64,000 nt of DNA from Polytrichum commune (taxonomy: Eukaryota; Streptophyta; Polytrichopsida; Polytrichales; Polytrichaceae), in NCBI GenBank assembly GCA_950295325.1, contig OX485808.1, positions 748,501 to 812,500 on the forward strand, given 5' to 3'. The translations under genes and the position numbers were made by a program. A model generated the notes under the pieces. That model was not told the origin of the DNA. It was given only the letters and a program-made list of their open reading frames with translations, and did not search any database. This document shows positions 54,101 through 64,000 of this stretch, one piece after another. Within the stretch, counting starts at the first letter, position 1. Each line of letters opens with the position of its first letter.

Positions 54101-55527
54101 TACCAAACACCATAGGCAACTTAAACATGTTGGCTTATTTTGATTTAAGTGGGTGTGAAGGCTTGAAGGAGATACCGGAGGCGTTGGGTAACTTGACCTC
54201 CTTGACCTCCCTCAACTTAAATGGGTGTCCTCGCTTGAAGGAGATACCGGAGGCATTGGATAACTTGACCTCTTTGACTTCGCTTGACTTAAGTGGGTGT
54301 GAAGGCTTGAAGGAGATACCGGAGGCGTTGGGTAACTTGACCTCCTTGACCTACCTTGATTTAGGTTGGTGTCAAAGCCTGAAAGGGATACCGGAGGCAC
54401 TAGGTAACTTGACCTCCTTGACCTCCTTGAACTTAAGTGGGTGTGAAGACTTGAAGGAGATGCCGGAGGCGTTGGGCAACTTGACCTCCTTAACCTCGCT
54501 CGACTTAAGTTGGTGTAAAAGCTTGACGAAGATACCAGAGGCGTTGGGTAACTTGACCTCCTTGACCTCGCTTGACTTGAGTTGGTGTGAAAACTTGAAG
54601 GAGATACCGGAGGCGTTGGGTACCTTGACCTCATTGACCTACCTCGATTTAGGTTGGTGTCAAGGCCTGAAAGGGATTCCGAAGGCGTTGGGTAACTTGA
54701 CCTCCTTGACCTTAAGTGGGTGTGAAGACTTGAAGGAAATACCGGAGGCCTTGGGTAACTTGTCCTCCTTGACCTCCCTCAATTTTAGGGGTTGTGAAGG
54801 CTTGAAGGAGATACCGGAGGCGTTGGGTAACTTGACCTCCTTGACGTCCCTTAATTTATGGGGGTGTCAAGGTTTGAAGGAGATACCCGAGGCGTTGGGT
54901 AACTTGACCTCTTTGACCTCCCTTGACTTAAGTGGGTGTGAAGGCTTGAAGGAGATACCGGAGGCGTTGGGTAACTTGACCTCCTTGACCTCCCTCAACT
55001 TAACTTGTTGTGAAAACTTGAAGGAGATACAGGAGGCGTTGGGTAACTTGACCTTCTTGACCTCCCTTGACTTAAGATTGTGTAAAGGCTTGAAGGAGAT
55101 ACGAGAGGCGTTGGGTAACTTGACCTCTTTGACCTCTCTCAACTTGTGTGGGTGTCAAGGCTTGAAGGAGATACCGGAGGCGTTGGGTAACTTGACCTCC
55201 TTGACCTCCCTCAACTTAAGTGGGTGTGAAGCCTTGAAGGAGATACCAGAGGTATTGGGTAACTTGACCTCCTTGACTTCCCTCAACTTAAGTGGGTGTG
55301 TAGGCTTGAAGAAGATACCCGAGGTATTGGGTAACTTGACCTCCTTGACCTCCCTCAACTTAAGTGAGTGTGAGGGTTTGAAGGAGATACCGGAGGCGTT
55401 GGGTAACTTGACCTCTTTGACCTCCCTCGACTTACGTGGGTGTAGAAGTTTGAAGGAGATACCGGAGGCCTTGGGTATCTTGACCTCCTTGACCTTCCTT
55501 GACATAAGTGGGTGTGAAGCCTTGTAG
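51127..55527 (+). CDS. Protein kinase - NB-ARC - LRR immune receptor (moss-type NLR)
   Basis: Single-exon ORF of 1466 codons from ATG 51127 to TAG 55525-55527. NLRs are intracellular sensors that oligomerise through NB-ARC. Residues 1-195 are a predicted helical region of unknown fold. Residues about 196-475 are a kinase: glycine loop LGGGACGQVY (201-210), Lys222 in AMK, HRDLKPDN (Asp322), DFG (350-352) and APE (377-379), so all catalytic residues are present. NB-ARC follows: P-loop GVGGMGKTT (551-559), kinase-2 LIVLDD (625-630), TTRD, GLPL (716-719) and an MHD-position VHE (833-835), with Glu for the usual Asp. From about 968 come LRRs, including 19 near-identical repeats of consensus LKEIPEALGNLTSLTSLNLS. 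The kinase-first architecture is known from moss NLRs, unlike TIR- or CC-NLRs. The stop lies inside the LRR array and more in-family repeats follow out of frame, so this allele is probably truncated. Confidence 0.93.
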   Translation: MDNSLLFMECSKKLKLLDQKKILLNAKQCLHLEIISNLAVEYIKTLVRQAHHKLELGPNMEDLYRVVCKIEALIQDCGRDDWIHASLWQMNNEEEFRELLEELNYVFNTLCEQFQILGIMTMGLQKAIEFNPINITEVEKDRKALVVQLLKHIDATKSLKDEEVAKYAYERLVCLMDGEGVELNYGTFPTYNRIPERSTPLGGGACGQVYETNCFGLELAMKVFKAVDIGYEDKAYENFKKEVGILAGLSHPNIVKFICCGEEYDHDGKWRYIVMEKMERNLAVVNKKNVDLQRSNLVVVDVMFQIASGMLYLHDMNVAHRDLKPDNILVSSLNDPILDFIGYMKVKLVDFGISKIEAQDAYEEPTSHNLGTTGFRAPETFSRFDDPLKPHVNAFKSDVFSFAMVCSYILTKVIPFSHCRRSEIKRMMEVGERPRLPPDCPESLPTLMKDCWSFEPSKRPTFQDICSRLHQIQQELHLNASNNMNHVVEMDKSNMPRTQETSGNILPTIDTMEHKGDTNAKKVGNEFVGLQERTPRVMKALEKHSIVAIIGVGGMGKTTLAKTVMECMRGRFEAFSFTFMKNENCGNIEIFKEILNNLGTKVDDVKNIVEAKTHLCETITNKRTLIVLDDIGSSTQIHELMDVAIFKAKRTNKMIITTRDWHLVEHLGDVGRVDLDELIKGEAMKLFSRHAFGDQGYETPSHMVDIVEKIVDACKGLPLSLKVVGGTLYGFKRLRIWVRALQRLQRARALGLENNNEVWHCLRISFDDLTQEEKDLFLDLCCYFSKDLVPMDTLKIVTSSCLWRDVNKNAEESLKRLEDKSLVKIDKDGVYEVHEQLRDMGRMIVETDPMYIGTRWWKIQKATWSGKTQNVMERIECLSFNEPTKEFETHFDMAKPLSLLRFFGFQGFEGSMSFDKFLSQSKKLQLLMVICQPKWNFGMTSNPFLFNWGNHIDLKILVIEGISSLYEISDSIGQLTFLYKVRIKDCPNLPSVPNTIGNLNMLAYFDLSGCEGLKEIPEALGNLTSLTSLNLNGCPRLKEIPEALDNLTSLTSLDLSGCEGLKEIPEALGNLTSLTYLDLGWCQSLKGIPEALGNLTSLTSLNLSGCEDLKEMPEALGNLTSLTSLDLSWCKSLTKIPEALGNLTSLTSLDLSWCENLKEIPEALGTLTSLTYLDLGWCQGLKGIPKALGNLTSLTLSGCEDLKEIPEALGNLSSLTSLNFRGCEGLKEIPEALGNLTSLTSLNLWGCQGLKEIPEALGNLTSLTSLDLSGCEGLKEIPEALGNLTSLTSLNLTCCENLKEIQEALGNLTFLTSLDLRLCKGLKEIREALGNLTSLTSLNLCGCQGLKEIPEALGNLTSLTSLNLSGCEALKEIPEVLGNLTSLTSLNLSGCVGLKKIPEVLGNLTSLTSLNLSECEGLKEIPEALGNLTSLTSLDLRGCRSLKEIPEALGILTSLTFLDISGCEAL

Positions 55528-56140
55528 GCTGGAGGCGTTGGGTAAGTTGACCTCCTTGACCTCGCTTGACTTAAGTGGGTGTGAAGGCTTGCAAGAGATA
55601 CCGGAGGCGTTGGCTAGCTTGACCTCGTTGACCTACCTCGATCTAGGTTGGTATCAAGGCCTGATAGGGATACCAGAGGCGCTAGGTAAAGGTTGAAATT
55701 ACGTGGGTGTAGAAGTTTGAAGGAGATACCAGAGGCATTGCGTAACTTGACCTCCTTGACCTCCCTCAACTTAAGTGGGTGTGAAGCCTTGAAGGAGATA
55801 CCAGAGGTGTTGGGTAACTTGATCTCCTTGACCTCCCTCAACTTAAGTGAGTGTCAAGATTTGAAGGAGATACCGGAGGTGTTGGGTAACTTGACCTCCT
55901 TGACCTCCTTGACCTCCCTGATCTCCTTGACCTCCCTTAACTTAAGTGAGTGTGAGGGCTTGAAGGAGATATCGGAGGCGTTGGGTAACTTGACGTCCTT
56001 GAGCTCACTTGACTTAAGATTGTGTAAAGGCTTGAAGGAGATACAAGAGGCGTTGGGTAACTTGACCTCTTTGACCTCCCTCAACTTTAGTGGTTGTGAA
56101 GGCTTGAAGGGGACACCAAAGGCCTTTGATAAGACCTTTG
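54120..56140 (+). repeat. 72-bp tandem array encoding 24-residue LRRs
   Basis: The unit contains GAAGGCTTGAAGGAGATACC, GGAGGCGTTGGGTAACTTGA and CCTCCTTGACCTCCCTCAAC. Most units match at nearly every base. One unit near 54700 is 9 bp shorter, and a unit at about 55890-55930 has an expanded TTGACCTCC tract. The homogeneity implies recent unequal exchange or conversion. Confidence 0.95.
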
Positions 56141-56283
56141 TGACGATGTTGGAGAAAATTGATCTTTGCGGGACAAGGGAGGTCAAAGAGGTGAAGTTAT
56201 CCATGGGCAAACGTTTGAGTCAATTCTGGAGAAAGTTGATGTCTTGGCTTCAGTGTTGTCGATCAAAAGGAATGGTTGTGTAG
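55528..56283 (+). pseudogene. Out-of-frame continuation of the NLR LRR array and C-terminus
   Basis: After the 55525 stop, LRR coding continues in a second frame (to 55696) and then a third (about 55693-56283). The breaks coincide with lost repeat segments: AAGGAGATACC is missing near 55523, and part of a unit near 55690. The third frame ends in a non-LRR tail (KTFVTMLEKIDLCG, then SQFWRKLMSWLQCC) and a TAG, which looks like the original C-terminus. The frame loss separates about eight repeats plus this tail from the main ORF. Confidence 0.85.
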
Positions 56284-56770
56284 GCTTGAAAATGTAAGGC
56301 GTTGGGTGTTAACTGAAGAGATATATTAGAGGAAGTGGGCAACATCAACTTTCCGACTAGAGTCAACTTATGTAGATGTCAAGGCTTAAAGAACATATAT
56401 GAGGCTTTGGGATAATTAACGTCCTTGATTTCTTTATATTTAAATGTGTGTAAAGGCTCAAATAAGGTTTAGGGGACGTTATGGAACTCAATTTCCTTGA
56501 CCTTGTTGGATTTAATTGGTTGGAATGGCGTGAAGTAGATACTAGAGGCGCTTGGTATATTGACATTTTTGACCTGTTGCACTTGAAAGGGTGTAATGGC
56601 TTATACAAGATACCTGACGCATGGATTAATTTGACATCCTATAACTTGCTCGAGTAACTAGTTGTAAAATGTGGAAGGAGATATTGGAGGTTGGCTTGGA
56701 CTTCTTGCCCCCCTTCCAAATATGTTAGTAAATAGGCTTGTAAGAGATACCATAGGCCTTTGGTAGGTGG
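56284..56770 (+). pseudogene. Eroded LRR relics downstream of the NLR
   Basis: Spaced LRR-like DNA words persist beyond the tail: TGTCAAGGCTTAAAGAACAT, GAGGCTTTGGG, CTTGACCTTGTTGGATTTAA, GTAGATACTAGAGGCGCTTGG and GGAGATATTGGAGG. Stops occur in every frame. This is much older than the upstream array. Confidence 0.7.
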
Positions 56771-58486
56771 ATGCATCATGTACGTCCTTTATTATTGGAT
56801 CCGGAATCCAGTGGATGTAAGGATATTGTGTGGTGCTATTGAACACAATCATAAGTTGATTCAAAAAATGCAATGTCTTTGTGCTTTGTGTAAGTGAAAC
56901 TACATTTGCTTTGCAAGATTTTTTACATACAAATGTGTATATTGTAGAGGGGGTCAACAAAGGCACTTAGCATAGCCATATGAAGACAAGGCAAGCTATA
57001 CTAAATGGATGTTGATTGTGCATCTAATGCATCCATTCCATATAACTCTCAACTCCTTCATGGTCTACGCACAAAACTTTGCAAGTATTTGCATATCTCA
57101 TCTACTCATCAACAAAACAAAGCAATTTACATTGCCTCACGCCTTCTCTCAACTCTCCACTCCATGGAGACTAGATTTGAACCAAATTAGCAAAAATGAT
57201 GAGCATCCAATATTTTCCGTATTGAGATCAAGTTTTGGTTCATTATCAAAACTAGTCTATCAAAAGATGTTTCTTGTTCTTGGTATAGACTTGCTTGTTG
57301 ATCTCATCAATAGAGCATACAACTACAAGAAATGATCAACATCAAAGAATTTTGGAGTTCATCTATATATGAGGATGACTAATTGAGTGTTTTAAAGTTC
57401 CTTGGTATTTGTTTTGATTTCATAAGAGGACACCCAATCAATAGATATTGGAGAATGTAACGTCTAAAAGATTGATGTTTATAAGACTACAACAAGCATG
57501 CTAAGGTTCCATCTGCCAAGCCTTCAAGCTAGTGTGCATGCAACAAAATTGAACTCTGTGAAGATTATGTGGTGCTAGGTCACTTGACACTCTTGAGAAT
57601 ATGCATGCCAAAGTAAAGTTATAGATGTGGAGTGATAATGAGCAACATGCATTGTCTCAACTTCATGTTATTGTGTTTAAGCTCAAAATATATTTTATCT
57701 CATGAAAGGGTGAGTTAAGTCTTCATCTAGATTAATGATATTCTTGGTAAGCTTAGGCTTGAAATCATTAAACTGGACATATATTAGACTAATCCTTTAA
57801 AGCAATGAGACTTTTTGTCAGGAGTTGGGCCCCTAGTAAATATCCAATTGGTTGTAAACAAATTTAGAAAAAATCTTTCTACTTGTGGTGCATGCTTGGG
57901 GGGGGGGGTAGTGTCTAAATTTGAGGGAATAGAAACCTATTTTGGTTTACTACGGACCAAACTTATTTTAGCACATCTTGATTTATAGAAATAAATCAAA
58001 TGTACATACTTTTTTTAAATTAACATTTAAGTATTTTTGGACAAATTACTAGTCCTAAAAAAAAGGGATGTGCACATGTTTGGACACAAACTTCAAACGA
58101 CAATAATGGAAGCAACACTGCAACAACAATGACTTCGAATTTTTGGTAGACCATGTGTGCCACCACCATATTTGTGTAAGTTTTGGGATCTAGTGTATGT
58201 CAACCAATGTGTATAAAAAGCCCCGTCACATCTCCAAAGAAGATGATTACTTTATTACAAGAAAACCAAAAGTACACATGGGTTTCAAATAACCTCTTCG
58301 ATGTTCCTATATCGAAGTTCCCTGATACTCACTAGACTATTACGAACTTTAGACGGAACTAGACTATAATGATGCCTCAAGGATGAACTCAACTACGCTA
58401 TGATAAAGCCAATGGATAAGAATGGATTAGTGGCAGTCTAGTTAACTATTTGTAGCCCTAGTGGTAATCTTGCTAACGACACTAGA
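56771..58486. other. Gene-free stretch
   Basis: No supported gene. A CTTGGGGGGGGGGGTAGTGT terminus at about 57897 resembles an end of the CTCGGGG hAT family, but no partner end was found. Confidence 0.4.
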
Positions 58487-58640
58487 TATTGATGAGAGAA
58501 GTTATGGTTTTGGCCAACGGATGAGCTCATCCATCATCTATGGCAATACTTGTTCACTTATTCATAGCAAATGTCATCCGAAAAGTTACCATAGTGACAT
58601 AAAATACCATATGATTCTAAAAATCATATTTAGTGTATTT
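58487..58640 (+). repeat. Dispersed repeat R1, copy 2
   Basis: Matches 6590-6740 through GATGAGAGAAG, GGCCAACGGATGA, TTGTTCACTTATTCATA, ACCATAGTGACAT and ATATTTAGTGTA. Confidence 0.65.
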
Positions 58641-58693
58641 CTAACTCTTCTTACCTTGGATATCTTACTCTTGTCTCTCCCCCCCTCCCGCAA

Positions 58694-59726
58694 GGCTAGG
58701 GTGAACCAGCAGGTACACTCGTACCTTCGGGGGATGAAGGCCTCGCGGATGACATTGAAAACTTCATCCTTCTTTATGGGGAAGCCCGCTTGACTACAAA
58801 TCCCATATTGAGTGCACTTCGCCTTCAAGGTCTAAAATCCAATATATATGTGCACTTCCACTTAGTAAATAAGCGATTCATTGGGATTTCATTCTGGAAG
58901 TGAAACCATCAATGAAGCATGTAATCAACTTGGAGGTCAAATAAAATTACAAAATCCTCATTAACATTGAGGTTATAATTTTTTTGACTCACCATTTGAA
59001 ATTCTCTTTGTCATTTTAAAATGACACTTAAATTTAGTGTGCTGATTTAGTATGTATATTTTATAATATTTTAATAACGCCGCCTACTTTCACAAGTATT
59101 CATACACATTCAAACCAATTAAGTGTGATTTAATGTCATTAAGTCTAATTAATTCTGATGAATCCTATTTAAGCCCAAATAAATCAGAAAAGTGTGCTTA
59201 CCAAATAAAGTAAGACTAATTAATTATAATTTTTAATTAACTGAACCAATTCATTCCAGTAATTCATTTCAGCAATTTAATTAATTAATTAATTCCAGTA
59301 GTTTATTTATTTATTTATGAATACTTGTGAAAGTAGGCGGCGTTATTAAAATATTATAAAATATACATACTAAATCAGCACACTAAATTTAAGTGTCATT
59401 TTAAAATGACAAAGAGAATTTCAAATGGTGAGTCAAAAAAATTATAACCTCAATGTTAATGAGGATTTTGTAATTTTATTTGACCTCCAAGTTGATTACA
59501 TGCTTCATTGATGGTTTCACTTCCGGAATGAAATCCCAATGAATCGCTTATTTACTAAGTGGAAGTGCACATATATATTGGATTTTAGACCTTGAAGGCG
59601 AAGTGCACTCAATATGGGATTTGTAGTCAAGCGGGCTTCCCCATAAAGAAGGATGAAGTTTTCAGTGTCATCCGCGAGGCCTTCATCCCCCGAAGGTACG
59701 AGTGTACCTGCTGGTTCACCCTAGCC
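58694..59726. mobile_element. Mutator-like element (TIR-MULE), 1033 bp, 410-bp inverted repeats
   Basis: The arms 58694-59103 and 59317-59726 are inverted copies with no net indel; I noticed only two mismatches (both near the ends of long matching runs). The termini are GGCTAGGGTG. A perfect 9-bp target duplication CTCCCGCAA flanks it (58685-58693 and 59727-59735), the size expected for Mutator. The 213-bp centre is AT-rich with TTAATTAA words and has no transposase. The arms contain matching short ORFs, discussed in the rejected list. Confidence 0.93.
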
Positions 59727-59735
59727 CTCCCGCAA

Positions 59736-61834
59736 TGCAATCACATTGTTGGACAAGTAAGTATGTCCACCTCATAGGCCCCCACTATGTGCCCAAACGC
59801 TCCTCATACATGTTGGGGGTTGGAATTGTCCAAAATTCATGCATAAATCCAACTATACTTAAATCCAAGTTTCATTCAAATATTTTCACTACCTCTGAGA
59901 ATGTACCAAAAAATTACTGAACATGGAAAGTATTGTATACAAAACAACCAACTCCCAAGCAAAACTCATGCTAATATAAAGGATAAATGTCAATTGTTGG
60001 CATATAATCTTGATAATTCACCAAAATTTTGTATTAATTGGTTGAATTGTTTTAGTGTTCAAGACTTCAAGAGAATTACCGAATGTTCTAGAGGAATAAG
60101 TGGAATATTCTTTTTAAAAATCGTGATGCAAACCCAAAATATCACAACATGTAACTGATTGGACTTGGAAACACTAGGATCTTGACCGATTATGCCCTAA
60201 AATCTCTCCGGAGCCTAGTTACAGGGAAGTTCCCATCAACGATCTTAATGTGGTTGCAGTTTTGTTCCACATGTGGGTATTATGTTCCCAACATGCCATT
60301 AAGATGCACATTTCAAAGGTATTATGAAGCCCAAAAATCATATGCATGGCTCTCACATGTTGTGTTGTATGTACTTTTGATCACATTTTCCATGCCTAGG
60401 AGTTAGATTAGAAATAGTGTGAGAATGTTATATATATTCTACCTAATTTAGTTACCACAGTGACATAGAATACCATATGACACTAGATATCATACTTAGT
60501 GTAGTTGAAAGCCAACAAAGTTACCGAACTAATATTCTTCAAAATGGCCAATGCCTCCACTTGGGTGTCTATAGATTTCTCCAAAAATATCTTGCTATTA
60601 GAAAACTCTCAATTTTGAAGTACTTCAATGTGTCAATTGCTCCTTTTGGACATGTTGAAGATTCATGATGATATTGGAATTCTACTTATTGAATACATAG
60701 TTAAGACACACGCCCTAAAGATTCTTTAGTTTTTTCTTACCTTTTTCCTTATAGAATAGCTAGATTTTAAACTAGCAAATGGCAAAGAGAAACCAACCAT
60801 CCTCAATAGGTATGTGGCAGATTACCACCATAGCAATTAAATATAATGCTCAAAGTTGGTAGGAAATGCATAGTTACTATGCATGGGGGAGCTTGCCAAC
60901 ATGTGTATCATTGTCGTTATTGCTTAGGCTTTGTATTTCAAGGGTTGTGTAAAAGACCTAACTTATAACAAATTACTTCACCCAATCTCAATGTCTTTAT
61001 AAACTAGACATTTGATTGAAACCAACCCTAAGATGGGTTTTACCAATGAATGAGAAACATCACCTATTCTTTATTTGTGGCCAATGTATGTAATCCCAAG
61101 TTAGAGAAGCTCTAACTGGGGTGTATATACTGGAATAACTTCTAAATATCATTCCATAAATACTACCAAAAAGCACAATGATACAATACTAACTCCTATA
61201 CGTTTTTAGCATGTTCATATTAAGTGTGTATTTGCTCTTTATATTAGATGACATGAAATTCTTTATTGAATTCTATTCAGGTTATTTTGTGTGACTATCA
61301 AGAAGAAAAATCTTGCAAGACAAAAAAGCTATGACTTTCTACCATTAAATCAATTCATAATCTAGATTCACGTTGTATAACGCATGTATGAGAGCCCAAA
61401 TCGGGCTCCTAAAACCTTAAAATGGCTAACATTTGAGTATGGAAAACCATGTATCAACTGTTATGGGAACACAACATTACACATCTCCTTTGTTACATTC
61501 CATGCGACACCATAGCACATGCGCATAACTCTCCTTTAATTCCAAGATTTACTGTTTCTAGGGAGTGCTTAGGTTGTAAACTGTGAACTTTTTGATAAGC
61601 AGTTGTAAATTATCATAGTGTTTTAAGGGTGAGTTTTCATGTAGGCCACTCGCCTACCATATTCTAGTGTGAATAATGATAAACCCGTCCAAGTGTAGAG
61701 GGAATATGGTGGGGTAAAGGTTTGCATGTGCCAACTAGTCATTGATTATCGTAATTTAGTCTAATGCACATCATTTGAGATAAATTGGCCACAAATCTAT
61801 AGCGGTCAAGTTATTTGTCGGATAAAATAGAGGT
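59736..61834. other. Gene-free stretch
   Basis: Short ORFs only. The terminal part of repeat R1 recurs at about 60440-60505 (ACCATATGACACTAGATATC, CTTAGTGTAG). Nothing else is recognised. Confidence 0.4.
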
Positions 61835-62867
61835 TGTCGCGCACCTCTCCATGAGGAGTGCGTGAAACATCACGGGCACAAGGGGGACCCCGGAGTGACA
61901 CCCGGGATTTGTGGCGCCGTTGGTGAGAGGGCCCAAGTGATTCTAGTGTGGGCGAGGGCCCCGGGCGTTGGGAACGCCTCCCACCCATGGAGACTAGGAG
62001 GCACGAGGGCAAGGCCATTAGTAATGCGTAACTTATGGTGTGTAGATTCTACAATGCTCAAGAACACCTCAATTGGAGGTGTGAGCTAGGAGTTATGGCA
62101 ATTTGAGTGGGGCGATGTCCTTGATACAGCAGTGGCATGGGAGTGGCTCCCGGGACTGCCAAGGTTTGAACAGGCATAACTTCCTTGATATGTGTCCAAA
62201 TGGGGCATGTGAGAAGTCCATCGGCATTTACGTGAAACGTAGATGAAGATGGAGTGGTCGCTTGTTATCATCAGACATCATGCAAGGAAGTTACAGTGGT
62301 CTGAAGCCGCTAGGGGCTTCTAGGCCTAGCGGCTAAGGGAAAATGTCTACTTGGCCCCAACTCTTGGTAGAGAGACAAAAGGTTTCTTGACGGTGGAATA
62401 GGGGCCCCGCCTAGAGTCCTAGAGGCTTATATGGGTGAGGTGGTGTGGCCTCACCCACCCGAGGCCGAGCGGCACAGCCTCCATGGGCTTTGGCCCAATG
62501 TGAGGGCATAGTTGCCTAGTATGGTTCGGGTTGTTGTAGTGTTGCTCCGGCAACGCGATGATCAACATAAGATTGGACTTTCATGGATGGAAGTCCACAT
62601 CTAAGAATTGATTACCGATTAAGGGGTGAGTCCCGAAAGTAAAGTAGGAGGGTTGGTTCCCTCTTATGAACTATAAGATCCGGGGTAGGAGGAGCCGACC
62701 ATTAGCATGACGGAATGCAAAGGGTTAGTGCTCGTGACCCAAGCTAGAAATGAAAATGGTTAAAGATGGTTAAGGGGGCTAGCAAGGGTTGAGACATTAG
62801 CACTCGTAACCTTTGCTAGAAATGAAAATTGGCAAGATTGTTAAGGGGGCTAACTAGGGGTGCGACA
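61835..62867. mobile_element. Solo LTR, 1033 bp
   Basis: It starts TGTCGCGCACC and ends GGTGCGACA, so it has the TG...CA ends and a short terminal inversion. A perfect 5-bp target duplication GAGGT flanks it (61830-61834 and 62868-62872). It is richer in GC than its surroundings and has no coding region. A tandem duplication of about 70 bp lies near its 3' end. The parent retrotransposon family is not identified. Confidence 0.9.
62725..62860 (+). repeat. About 70-bp tandem duplication in the solo LTR
   Basis: Both units share TTAG(T/C)(G/A)CTCGT, GCTAGAAATGAAAAT, GGTTAAGGGGGCTA or TTGTTAAGGGGGCTA, and CAAGGG or CTAGGGG at the end. Confidence 0.85.
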
Positions 62868-62872
62868 GAGGT

Positions 62873-64000
62873 ACTCTTGTATATGGTAATTCCCTCTCTC
62901 ATGTATATTTAATAATCATGTTATTTTATTTTACCTTGATTAAACTGCCATAAGGTGTGGACAATTTCAAAAGCATTGATGGATACAATAATAATATTTG
63001 TTTTTAATGTATCAACAATACCATGACCAACTCTAAATGCCTATCGAAGATATTACCAAGGCAAACAACTCGATGTGTCTTCAACCAATTGATGGTTCAA
63101 CATCATCAATCCCATCCTAGTGCAATTTGCTAGATGCATTAATTAGGTCTTAGTAAGCAGTGCATTCTTTGCAAGATAATTCACCAACTTCTCGTGGATG
63201 CCTTTTAGAATGTAAATGGTTGCCAAGGATGTGAACCCCGTGGATTTCTCACATGGGTTGTGCATCATGATCAATGCATTGTTACTGCACAAAATATTGA
63301 TACTAGTTAACATATTCCATTCAACAAAATGCCCTAACACAAACACAAGGATCCCATACTCACAAGGCTATATACAACAAACGCCAACCTTGTGTAAACA
63401 TCCATAATTTGTACATAGAAGATTGGAAGAGTTCTATGTCTAGCATTTGAACTTAAGAGCTCATTAGTTTGTCATGTGCCTATATTGAAAGTTAGGTGGC
63501 CCGGGCTTCCTTTTGCCATCCCAAAAACTTTAAGAGAACTTTGAGAAACCTTTGGGATTTAAATTTGAGTGTACTCCCATGAGACCCACTCTCCTAAATC
63601 TCAAATCGGCATATGCAAAACTAGCTTGGCTTGTCCGTTATGATAAGGCAAGCTAGAAAGTCAATTTTTAGAAGCCCAACACCCTTCTTTGAGCATGATG
63701 ATTCATACATTAAGAAAACTTGGGTGACTTTATGCATAAGCTCTCAAACTCATGTTTTAGCCCACTCAACAAGAGTTTGTTGCTAGGATTTCACAATTAA
63801 CGCTATTATACAACATATTCCATCCTTGTATTTTAAGTAGATATGCAATTACAACCAATATCTCGAAGGGCCATCAAACCTCAAAACAATTTTGAGGTCC
63901 TTTGCCATTCATGTTGTGGTAAGAGTGATGATTCATACATGTGGATTAGTGTATGTTTACACTAGTGACGTGTGCCATGAATGCCTCGTTCTAAATTGTC
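62873..64000. other. Gene-free end of window
   Basis: AT-rich, with short ORFs of no recognisable family. No element ends identified. Confidence 0.35.

Noticed and set aside
54212-55505. Long minus-strand ORFs opposite the LRR array (repeats of REVKEVKLPNASGISFKP type)
   Set aside because: They are antisense shadows of the 72-bp LRR repeats. The repeat length is a multiple of three, so any frame free of stops in one unit stays open.
54120-56140. CRISPR-like regular repeats
   Set aside because: The 72-bp units have no unique spacers and encode LRRs in frame; the DNA is plant nuclear.
57897-58020. Fourth CTCGGGG-family MITE
   Set aside because: Only one CTTGGGGGGGGGGGTAGTGT end is visible. 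No partner end or 8-bp duplication was found.
58586-59777. Matching short ORFs in both arms of the Mutator-like element
   Set aside because: The same peptide (starting MKAKCTQYGICSQAGF) appears because the arms are inverted copies. It reads out of the terminal repeat, has no recognised domain, and continues differently past the element.

Overview
The window looks like nuclear DNA of a land plant, most likely a bryophyte and probably a moss. It is AT-rich, its genes are split by short GT-AG introns, and more than half of the recognisable sequence is transposon. The moss inference rests mainly on one protein with the order protein kinase - NB-ARC - LRR, an NLR architecture known from mosses. 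The species cannot be fixed from the sequence.

Layout. 65-5614: a family-1 glycoside hydrolase (beta-glucosidase type) whose first exon lies left of the window. Twelve exons join in phase, and three old repeats sit in its introns. 5615-8344: intergenic, with one BTB-like ORF remnant. 8353-14940: a complete-ended hAT transposon with a perfect 8-bp target duplication but a broken transposase. 15075-19990: a cluster of PIF/Harbinger-type elements, including a decayed transposase split by two small hAT elements. 19991-25487: gene-poor, with a 485-bp-spaced segmental duplication. 25488-32631: an old Ty1/copia element containing three later insertions, each of which can be removed to restore reading across the site. 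33935-41290: Harbinger-type and hAT-type non-autonomous elements and two or more SINEs. 42120-44552: part of an EXO70 exocyst gene. 46926-47555: an acidic ORF of unknown function. 51127-55527: the kinase-NB-ARC-LRR gene, followed by broken and then eroded LRR sequence to about 56770. 58694-59726: a Mutator-like element with 410-bp terminal inverted repeats. 61835-62867: a solo LTR.

There is no operon-like relationship between the genes: the glycosidase, exocyst fragment and NLR are separate loci. What ties the window together is transposition. Target-site duplications, reading-frame continuity and one related empty site date many insertions relative to each other. The most unusual items are (1) the kinase-NLR with an almost identical 72-bp LRR array that runs out of frame and then into an older eroded array; (2) two SINE-like copies that share a body but have different heads, one 5S-rRNA-like and one tRNA-like; (3) a family of small hAT elements with CTCGGGG termini; and (4) the nested copia element.

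All coordinates and splice sites are read by eye. No database search, alignment program or folding program was run.
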